From CAWEHU01 sp963808965 (GTDB taxonomy: Bacteria > Pseudomonadota > Alphaproteobacteria > Acetobacterales > Acetobacteraceae), in contig CAWEHU010000011.1 of assembly GCA_963808965.1 (NCBI GenBank), positions 1 through 64,000 on the forward strand: a stretch of 64,000 nt of DNA, written 5' to 3'. The position numbers and the translations under genes are program-made. The notes under the pieces were generated by a model. That model searched no databases. It was not told the origin of the DNA and worked only from the letters and a program-made list of their open reading frames with translations. Positions 57,183 through 64,000 of the stretch are shown piece after piece. The first letter of the stretch is position 1, and the number at the start of each line of letters is the position of its first letter.

Positions 57183-59109
57183 ATGAGCAATTTCGGCCGT
57201 AATCTCGCCCTCTGGGTCATCATCGCACTGCTGCTGGTGGTGTTGTTCAACCTGTTCCAGCCCGGCGTGAACCATAGCGCCGCCACCCAGGTTGCCTACT
57301 CCGACTTCATCGGCGAGGTGAACGGCGGACGAGTGCGCGACGTCGTCATCCAGGGCCGCACCGTCAGCGGTGCGCTTACCGATGGGCGCTCCTTCCAGAC
57401 CTATATCCCGGAAGACCCGTCGCTCGTGCAGCGCCTGACCGATAAGGGCGTTCGCGTGGTCGCGAAACCCGAGGACAGCGACAACCCGCTTCTGCATATT
57501 CTGCTCTCCTGGTTCCCGATGCTGCTGCTGATCGGCGTCTGGGTGTTCTTCATGCGCCAGATGCAGGCGGGCGGTGGCCGCGCCATGGGGTTCGGGAAAT
57601 CGCGCGCCCGTATGCTGACGGAGAAGCAGGGCCGCGTGACCTTCGAGGATGTCGCCGGCATCGACGAGGCCAAGGGCGAGCTTCAGGAAATCGTCGAATT
57701 CCTGAAGGACCCGCAGAAATTCCAGCGCCTGGGCGGCAAGATCCCGAAGGGCGTGCTCCTGGTCGGGCCTCCGGGAACCGGCAAGACGCTGCTCGCCCGC
57801 GCCATCGCAGGCGAAGCGAACGTGCCATTCTTCACGATATCCGGTTCGGACTTCGTTGAGATGTTCGTGGGCGTGGGCGCGAGCCGCGTGCGCGACATGT
57901 TCGAGCAGGGCAAGAAGAACGCGCCCTGCATCATCTTCATCGACGAGATCGATGCGGTCGGACGGCACCGCGGGGCGGGGCTCGGCGGCGGCAATGACGA
58001 ACGTGAGCAGACACTGAACCAGATGCTCGTCGAAATGGACGGGTTCGAGTTCGAACGAAGGCGTGATCCTGATCGCCGCGACCAACCGGCCCGACGTGCT
58101 CGACCCGGCGCTGCTGCGTCCTGGCCGCTTCGACCGTCAGGTCGTCGTACCGAACCCGGACGTGAACGGGCGCGAGAAGATCCTTCGGGTCCACATGCGC
58201 AAGGTCCCGCTGGCCTCGGACGTCGACCCGAAGGTGATTGCCCGTGGCACGCCCGGCTTCTCCGGCGCCGATCTCGCCAATCTGGTCAACGAGGCGGCGC
58301 TGCTCGCAGCCCGGCTCGGCAAGCGCGTGGTCGCGATGGCCGAGTTCGAGGCCGCCAAGGACAAGGTGCTGATGGGCACCGAGCGGCGCTCTCTCGTGAT
58401 GAGCGAGGCCGAGAAGCGGATGACCGCCTATCACGAAGCCGGACACGCGCTCTGCGCCCTGCACGAGCCGGAATGCGATCCTGTGCACAAGGCGACCATC
58501 ATCCCGCGCGGCCGGGCGCTCGGCCTCGTGATGAGCCTGCCGGAGGGCGACCGCTATTCCAAAAGCAAGTCGAAGCTCTTGGCCGAGCTGACGATGGCGA
58601 TGGGCGGCCGGGCGGCCGAGGAGATCATCTTCGGCCCCGACAAGGTCTCCAACGGCGCGGCCGGCGACATCAAGATGGCCACCGACCAAGCCCGGCGCAT
58701 GATCACCGAGTGGGGCATGAGCGACAAGCTCGGCATGATCGCTTACGGCGACAACAGCCAGGAGGTGTTCCTCGGCCACTCGGTCACGCAGAACAAGAAC
58801 GTCTCGGAGGTCACGGCGCGCGAGATCGATGCCGAGATCAAGTCGATCATCGACATGGCCTATGCGAAGGCCAAGCACATCCTGACCGAGAACATCGAGG
58901 AACTGCATCGGCTGGCGCGCGGCCTGCTCGAGCACGAAACGCTGTCCGGCGACGAGATCCGCACCGTCCTGCGCGGCGAGCCGGTGATCAAGAAGGTCGT
59001 GGACGAGCCCGCGCCGGAGAACCGGCGAGCCTCGGTGCCGGCGGCCGGGCGTCCCACTCCGAGCCCGCCCCCCGCGGGTGGCCTGGGTCCGGCGCCGCAG
59101 CCGGGGTGA
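57183..59109 (+). CDS. ftsH: ATP-dependent zinc metalloprotease FtsH, one frameshift
   Basis: About 641 residues. Two membrane segments (about 7-27 and 105-125) flank a small periplasmic domain. The AAA domain has Walker A GPPGTGKT, Walker B IIFIDEIDAVG, and the second region of homology with RPGRFDRQV. The zinc site is AYHEAGHAL. One extra T near 58052 (GFE | SNEGVILIAATNRP) breaks the gene. FtsH degrades membrane and regulatory proteins and is generally essential, so an error is the simplest explanation. The ATG at 57183 is the family start. Confidence 0.93.
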
Positions 59110-59131
59110 GACCCTCCCACCCATCTTGACG

Positions 59132-60055
59132 ATGACGCCCGACCCCTGCCCCCTCCCGCAAGCGGAGGGGGTTTCAACTCTGACCTCTCCCTCCCCTCGC
59201 GGGCAGACGCAGGGGGAAGCCGCAAAACCAAAATCCTGGGCCGGTCTGACGCTCGACCGGCCCCGCGTCATGGGCATCCTCAACGTGACCCCGGACAGCT
59301 TCAGCGATGGCGGGCGCCATGCGGACCCGGCGGTCGCCATCGACGCGGGGCGTCGGATGATCGCCTCGGGTGCCGACATTCTCGACATCGGCGGCGAGAG
59401 CACCCGTCCGGGGGCCGCTCCGGTTCACCCCGAAGAAGAGCAGGCGCGCATCCTGGCGGTCATTCGTGCGCTCGCGACAGAGGGCTTCAGAATCTCCGTC
59501 GATACGAGGAATGCGGCGACGATGGCGGCGGCCCTCGATGCGGGTGCCACGATCGTCAACGATGTTTCCGCCCTGATCCACGATCCGGAAGCTGCATCTG
59601 TGGTCGCGACGCGCGGCTGTCCGGTCGTGCTGATGCACATGCGCGGCACGCCTGCCACCATGAATAGCTTCGCGCGCTACGAGGACGTGGCCACCGAGGT
59701 CGTCGCGGAGCTTTCTCTCCGGCTCGAAGCGGCAGAGCGAGCCGGCATCGCGCGCGAGCGAATCGTTCTCGACCCTGGGATCGGCTTCGCCAAGATGCCG
59801 GGCCAAAGTATCGCGATGCTGCACTCCCTCGGGGCGCTCCTCGCACTCGGTTGCCCTATCCTCGTCGGGGTGTCGCGCAAGTCACTTATTGGTAAGCTCG
59901 CCGGTGTTACAAAGCCCCAGGAGCGAGGCCCCGGTTCTCTGGCGGCCGGGCTCTGGGCCGTGGCGCATGGCGCATCGATTCTGCGGGTTCACGATGTCGC
60001 GGAAACGGTCCAGGCGCTGCGGGTCTGGTGTGCTATCGAAGCTGGCATGATCTAG
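59132..60055 (+). CDS. folP: dihydropteroate synthase
   Basis: 307 residues if begun at ATG 59132. The core starts LTLDRPRVMGILNVTPDSFSDGG, with DILDIGGESTRPGA, VNDVSALIHDP, LDPGIGFAKMPGQ and GVSRKSLIGKL. It joins hydroxymethyl-dihydropterin diphosphate with p-aminobenzoate. The first 45 or so residues are low-complexity and read through a GC hairpin. The next in-frame ATG (59270, MGILNVTPD) would lose family residues, so the true start may be a less usual codon between the two. Confidence 0.92.
   Translation: MTPDPCPLPQAEGVSTLTSPSPRGQTQGEAAKPKSWAGLTLDRPRVMGILNVTPDSFSDGGRHADPAVAIDAGRRMIASGADILDIGGESTRPGAAPVHPEEEQARILAVIRALATEGFRISVDTRNAATMAAALDAGATIVNDVSALIHDPEAASVVATRGCPVVLMHMRGTPATMNSFARYEDVATEVVAELSLRLEAAERAGIARERIVLDPGIGFAKMPGQSIAMLHSLGALLALGCPILVGVSRKSLIGKLAGVTKPQERGPGSLAAGLWAVAHGASILRVHDVAETVQALRVWCAIEAGMI
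59149..59171 (+). terminator. hairpin between ftsH and folP
   Basis: CCCCCTCC-CGCAAGC-GGAGGGGG, an 8-bp stem followed by TTTC, 39 bases after the ftsH stop. It is a plausible weak terminator or attenuator, although it lies inside the likely start region of folP. Confidence 0.45.
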
Positions 60056-60127
60056 CGCCCGCTTTCGCTTGCACCCAGTCTGCGATAGATTGTTTTCCGC
60101 AACAAAGACGTATGGACGTGCACCGGT

Positions 60128-61498
60128 ATGGCCACAAAACGACGCCTCTTCGGCACCGACGGGATCCGGGGAACGGCTAATACGGACCCGATGACCGCCG
60201 AGACGGCGCTGCGCTTGGGACAGGCGGCGGGCCTCCTGTTCACGCGCGGCCCGCATCGCCACCGAGTCGTGATCGGGAAGGATACGCGGCTGTCGGGTTA
60301 CATGGTCGAGCCCGCACTCACCGCCGGCTTCATCGGGGCCGGCATGGACGTGACACTTGTAGGCCCCCTGCCCACCCCCGCGATCGCCATGCTGACGCGC
60401 AGTCTTCGGGCCGATCTCGGCGTGATGATCTCCGCGTCGCACAACCCGTTCGAGGATAACGGGATCAAGTTGTTCGGCCCCGATGGGTTCAAGCTGTCCG
60501 ACGACACGGAGGCCGAGATCGAGGCGTTGATGGCGACCGACATCAGGCACCGCCTCGCGCCGCCGCGTGCTCTCGGGCGCGCAGCCAGGTTGGAGGATGC
60601 CGCCGGCCGTTATATCGAGGCGGCAAAGGCGACCCTGCCCCGCGGTCTGCGGCTGGATGGGCTGAAGATCGTGATCGATTGCGCGCATGGGGCCGCGTAC
60701 CGCGTCGCGCCCACGGTATTGTGGGAACTAGGCGCGACAGTGATCACGGTCGGGACAGCGCCGGATGGGTTCAACATCAACAAGGGCTGCGGCTCGACAA
60801 CGCCCGAGTATCTTTGCGCCCAGGTGGTCGAGCATGGAGCCGATCTCGGTCTCGCCCTGGACGGCGATGCAGACCGGCTGCTGCTGTCCGACGAGCATGG
60901 CGAGTTGATCGACGGGGATCAGATCCTCGCGCTGATTGCCCGCTCCTGGCACGCCGGAGGCCGGCTGCGGGGCGACGGCATTGTCGCCACGGTCATGTCC
61001 AACCTGGGCCTCGAGCGATTCCTGACCGGCGCCGGGCTGGTTCTGCACCGGACGAAAGTGGGCGATCGCTATGTCGCCGAGCGGATGCGCGAGCGCGGAA
61101 TGAATATCGGCGGCGAGCAGTCCGGCCACATGATCCTGTCCGACTTCGCGACGACCGGGGACGGTCTGGTCGCCGCGCTCCAGGTGCTCGGGGTGCTCGT
61201 GACGCGAGGCAGGGCGGCGAGCGAGATCTGCCGGGTTTTCGCACCGCTGCCGCAGCGCTTGCGGAGTGTGCGCTTCTCGGGCGCCTCGCCCCTCAAGCAT
61301 GCCCGGATTCAGACTGCGATCGCCGACGCGGAAGGGATGCTGAACGGCTCCGGCCGGCTGCTCATCCGCGAGAGCGGAACGGAACCGGTCGTGCGCGTCA
61401 TGGCCGAGGGCGAGGATGACGAGCTCGTGCAGCAGGTCGTCGACGAGCTCTGCCACACGATCGCCGCGGTTTCCCAGGTCCGGGAAGGGGCTGCTTGA
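60128..61498 (+). CDS. glmM: phosphoglucosamine mutase GlmM
   Basis: 456-residue alpha-D-phosphohexomutase. RRLFGTDGIRGTAN opens the protein. The phosphoserine loop is MISASHNPFEDNGIK, the metal loop is ALDGDADRLL, the sugar loop is GGEQSGHMI and the phosphate loop is RESGTEPVVRVM. It converts glucosamine-6-phosphate to glucosamine-1-phosphate for UDP-GlcNAc. The stop overlaps the TTG start of thiD. Intact. Confidence 0.96.
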   Translation: MATKRRLFGTDGIRGTANTDPMTAETALRLGQAAGLLFTRGPHRHRVVIGKDTRLSGYMVEPALTAGFIGAGMDVTLVGPLPTPAIAMLTRSLRADLGVMISASHNPFEDNGIKLFGPDGFKLSDDTEAEIEALMATDIRHRLAPPRALGRAARLEDAAGRYIEAAKATLPRGLRLDGLKIVIDCAHGAAYRVAPTVLWELGATVITVGTAPDGFNINKGCGSTTPEYLCAQVVEHGADLGLALDGDADRLLLSDEHGELIDGDQILALIARSWHAGGRLRGDGIVATVMSNLGLERFLTGAGLVLHRTKVGDRYVAERMRERGMNIGGEQSGHMILSDFATTGDGLVAALQVLGVLVTRGRAASEICRVFAPLPQRLRSVRFSGASPLKHARIQTAIADAEGMLNGSGRLLIRESGTEPVVRVMAEGEDDELVQQVVDELCHTIAAVSQVREGAA

Positions 61499-62310
61499 AC
61501 GGCCGCGTTCTGGTCATTGCCGGGTCGGATTCCGGCGGCGGCGCCGGAATCCAGGCCGACATCAAGACGATCACCGCCCTTGGCGCCTACGCCGCCACCG
61601 CCATCACCGCGTTGACGGCGCAGGACACGCTCGGGGTCCACGGCATCCATCCCGTGCCGTTGCCGTTCCTCCGTTTGCAAATGGAATGCGTGCTGGACGA
61701 TATCGGCGCGGATGCAATCAAGACCGGCATGTTGGGTGACGAGGGCGCGATCGGCTGCATTTGCGACGTGCTGGCAGACAAGGGCCGCGGGATCGCGCTT
61801 GTGGTCGATCCGGTCATGGTCGCGAAGGGCGGTCAGTCATTGCTTGCGAGTGGCGCGGTGTCGGCGCTCAAGCGCCGCCTGCTGCCGATGGCGACCCTCC
61901 TGACCCCGAACATCCCGGAAGCAGAGATGCTCGCAGGCAGGGCGATCAGCGATACGCAGGCGATGCGCAATGCGGCCGAGGCGCTGCTCACGCTCGGCGT
62001 TCCGGCCGTGCTGCTGAAGGGCGGGCATCTGCCGGGCGATACGGTTATCGACCTGCTCGCGACCGAGAACGGCATCCAGGAGTTCGCCGCGCCCCGCATC
62101 GACACGCCCCATACGCACGGGACCGGCTGCACGCTCGCGAGCGCGATCGCGGCCGGGCTGGCGCAGCGAATGGGCCTTGAGGATGCCATCGTTCGGGCAC
62201 GGGCTTACGTGCGGGCAGCGATCGCGACGGCGCCGGGATTGGGCGGCGGCCACGGCCCGATGAACCATGCAGTAACGGTCGATCCTGAGCGCGTACGCGC
62301 GCTACACTGA
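61495..62310 (+). CDS. thiD: bifunctional hydroxymethylpyrimidine/phosphomethylpyrimidine kinase
   Basis: 271-residue ribokinase-like kinase. VLVIAGSDSGGGAGIQADIKTI is the ThiD N-terminal signature. KTGMLGDEGAI, VDPVMVAKGG and DTPHTHGTGCTLASAIAAGL (anion hole and catalytic Asp region) follow. It phosphorylates HMP twice for thiamine synthesis. The TTG start overlaps the glmM stop (TTGA). The TTG is supported by the tight coupling and by the family N-terminus. Confidence 0.95.
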   Translation: MNGRVLVIAGSDSGGGAGIQADIKTITALGAYAATAITALTAQDTLGVHGIHPVPLPFLRLQMECVLDDIGADAIKTGMLGDEGAIGCICDVLADKGRGIALVVDPVMVAKGGQSLLASGAVSALKRRLLPMATLLTPNIPEAEMLAGRAISDTQAMRNAAEALLTLGVPAVLLKGGHLPGDTVIDLLATENGIQEFAAPRIDTPHTHGTGCTLASAIAAGLAQRMGLEDAIVRARAYVRAAIATAPGLGGGHGPMNHAVTVDPERVRALH

Positions 62311-62364
62311 GCGGGGCCGAGTCACTCTTCTTTGGCCCGATCGTGCGATGGGGGTCCGGGAGGG

Positions 62365-63159
62365 ATGACCAAGAAACTCGAAAACAAGGTCGCGATCGTC
62401 TTTGGCGCGGGTTCGATCGGCGAAGGATGGGGGAACGGCAAGGCGGCCGCCGTGGCCTACGCGCGTGAAGGCGCGCGGGTGGCGGCGGTTGACTTGAACG
62501 GCGACGCCGCAGCGGCGACGCGGGATATTGTTCGCGGCGAGGGTGGCGAAGCGATTTCGCTCGGGGCCGACGTCACCAATCTCGAGAACGTCCAGCGCGC
62601 GGTGGAAGAAACGATGCGCGCCTTCGGCCGGATCGATGTCCTTCACAACAATGTCGGGATCACCTCGCAAGGCGGTCCGGTGGAGACGAGTGAAGAGACC
62701 TGGGACCGCGTCATGGCGGTGAACGTCAAGAGCATGTTCCTCACGTGCAAATGCATCTTGCCGATCATGGAAGCGCAAAGGTCCGGCGCGATCATCAACA
62801 TCTCCTCGCTCGCGAGCATTCGCTGGACCGGGTACGCCTACGCTGCGTACTACGCATCGAAGGGCGCCGTTAATCAGTTCACGAAGGGCGTCGCTATCCA
62901 ATACGCGGCCAAGGGGATTCGCGCCAACTGCATCCTTCCCGGTCTCATGGACACCCCGCTCATCTATCAGCAGATCGCCAGTTTCTACGGCAACAAGGAG
63001 GAAATGCTGGCGGCTCGCCACGCGGCCTCGCCGACCGGCCGGATGGGAGATGCGTGGGACATCGCTCATGCCGCCGTGTTTCTTGCCTCCGACGACGCCA
63101 AATACATCAACGGCATCGAGCTTGTGGTGGATGGCGGATTGCATTTGCGGTCCGTCTGA
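62365..63159 (+). CDS. SDR family NAD(P)-dependent oxidoreductase
   Basis: 264-residue short-chain dehydrogenase. The cofactor region is VFGAGSIGEGWGNGKAAA (an atypical spacing of the usual TGxxxGxG), with NNVGI, catalytic Ser in NISSLAS and YYASKGAVNQF (Tyr-x-x-x-Lys). The ATG at 62365 follows GGGAGGG. The substrate is unknown. It may form a unit with the RraA-like gene 42 bases downstream. Confidence 0.9.
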   Translation: MTKKLENKVAIVFGAGSIGEGWGNGKAAAVAYAREGARVAAVDLNGDAAAATRDIVRGEGGEAISLGADVTNLENVQRAVEETMRAFGRIDVLHNNVGITSQGGPVETSEETWDRVMAVNVKSMFLTCKCILPIMEAQRSGAIINISSLASIRWTGYAYAAYYASKGAVNQFTKGVAIQYAAKGIRANCILPGLMDTPLIYQQIASFYGNKEEMLAARHAASPTGRMGDAWDIAHAAVFLASDDAKYINGIELVVDGGLHLRSV

Positions 63160-63201
63160 TCGCGCGGCTTCGATCGCGTTCCTTTCGTGGGAGAAATCGT
63201 C

Positions 63202-63867
63202 ATGCCGACTCGTGTTCTTCGTCCGAGCGTCCCCCGCGTAAGTTCCGAACTGATCGCGCGATGGGCGACCGTGTCGACCACGATAGCCGCCGACTTATTC
63301 CGCGGCCGCACCATGGTCGACCCCGCGATCCGTCCCATCCGTCCTTTCGCGGGACGCGGGCGGCTCGCCGGTCACGTCGTCACGGCATGGTGCGAGTCCG
63401 CCGATTACGGACCGGTCCATCACGCGATCGCCGTCGCTGAGCCCGGAGATGTCGTCGTGGTCGAGGCCGGCGGACGTCTCGACGCCGCCATGATCGGGGA
63501 ACTGCTCGGCGGCTCCGCTCGGCTGCGCGGCGTGGCCGGGGTCGTGGTGAACGGCGCGGTGCGCGATACGGGCACGCTGTCGCAATGGGCCGATTTCGCG
63601 GTATTCGCACGCGGGATCACCCCGCGCGGTCCGTCTTCGATGGAGCGCGGAACGGTAAACGAGCCGATCGTCTTCGGCGGCGTTCCGGTCGCGCCGGGCG
63701 ATCTCATTCTGGGCGACGACGACGGGCTCGTCGTGATCCCGCGCGCCGACATCGAGGCGCGATTGGAGCCGGCGCTCGCGAACGTGCGGGCGGAAGAAGA
63801 ATGGGAGCGCGCTCTATCCGCGGGCCAGACGACCTTGGAGGTGTTCAACGTGCCGCCCGCGATTTGA
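63202..63867 (+). CDS. RraA-like protein / 4-hydroxy-4-methyl-2-oxoglutarate aldolase family
   Basis: 221-residue RraA-fold protein. The core GDVVVVEAGGRLDAAMIGELL, VVNGAVRDTGTL and PGDLILGDDDGLVVIPR carries the substrate Arg/Asp pair of the HMG/CHA aldolase class. These trimeric enzymes cleave 2-oxo-4-hydroxy acids, while true RraA inhibits RNase E. The length and the acidic D-D-D-G loop favour the aldolase group. The ATG at 63202 has GGGAG upstream; an earlier in-frame start at 63187 is possible. Confidence 0.85.
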   Translation: MPTRVLRPSVPRVSSELIARWATVSTTIAADLFRGRTMVDPAIRPIRPFAGRGRLAGHVVTAWCESADYGPVHHAIAVAEPGDVVVVEAGGRLDAAMIGELLGGSARLRGVAGVVVNGAVRDTGTLSQWADFAVFARGITPRGPSSMERGTVNEPIVFGGVPVAPGDLILGDDDGLVVIPRADIEARLEPALANVRAEEEWERALSAGQTTLEVFNVPPAI

Positions 63868-64000
63868 CGCGGGCCAGACGCGATCACGTCTCCAGAATCG
63901 CAGGCAGCGGTCGCATTTTTATTGCCACACACGCCCTGGTTGTGGCCTTCTGTTTGTCCGATGCTTTCGACCCCAGCCCTCGCACCAATCAGCCTGTCGT

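Overview
This is a 64 kb stretch of GC-rich chromosome. It most likely comes from an alphaproteobacterium of the Rhodospirillales, possibly near Acetobacteraceae. The main reasons are the block yebC / ruvC-ruvA-ruvB-ybgC-tolQ-tolR-tolA-tolB / pal-cpoB-tilS-ftsH-folP-glmM-thiD, the prkA-yeaH-spoVR triad, many small metabolic dehydrogenases and frequent ATGA/GTGA stop-start overlaps. The taxonomic placement is an inference from gene content and order. I found no rRNA, tRNA, CRISPR array, transposase or integrase.

Layout. 0-10 kb: a broken alpha/beta hydrolase, an aldehyde dehydrogenase, a manganese catalase with a candidate EcfG-type stress promoter, a DUF6790-type membrane protein, a hydroxyisobutyrate-dehydrogenase/carboxymuconolactone-decarboxylase pair, a penicillin acylase-RDD-bpt operon and an MlaC-like protein. 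10-20 kb: a 1 kb leader, then prkA-yeaH-spoVR (stress/starvation kinase module), two paralogous stand-alone receivers around a Crp/Fnr regulator, a small exported protein and a hydroxyacyl-CoA dehydrogenase. 20-29 kb: hydroxyacid and alcohol dehydrogenases, a PDZ pseudoprotease, an MBL hydrolase, maiA and a hybrid kinase with its receiver. 29-35 kb: a 2-hydroxyacid dehydrogenase and a complete Liv-type ABC importer. 35-40 kb: PhzF, DUF2237, a small membrane ORF, an HpcH-type aldolase and a DNA ligase with its associated exonuclease.

40.7-45.9 kb is the accessory island. A CHAT-protease / STAND-NTPase / TPR gene is followed by a multi-pass membrane protein, and the pair separates yebC from ruvC. 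This is the best candidate for an undescribed (possibly defence or cell-death) system. It is also the most heavily frameshifted part of the window. 46-62 kb returns to the conserved core: Holliday-junction resolution, the Tol-Pal envelope system (with selO inserted between tolB and pal), tRNA-Ile lysidine synthesis, FtsH, folate, peptidoglycan precursor and thiamine genes. The window ends with an SDR dehydrogenase and an RraA-like protein.

A warning on quality: at least 25 single-base indels break otherwise good genes, most of them insertions. Because even ftsH and tilS are hit, many are probably sequence or assembly errors. Broken genes are annotated over their full reconstructed extent with the break points given. 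'Pseudogene' is used only where three or more breaks occur.
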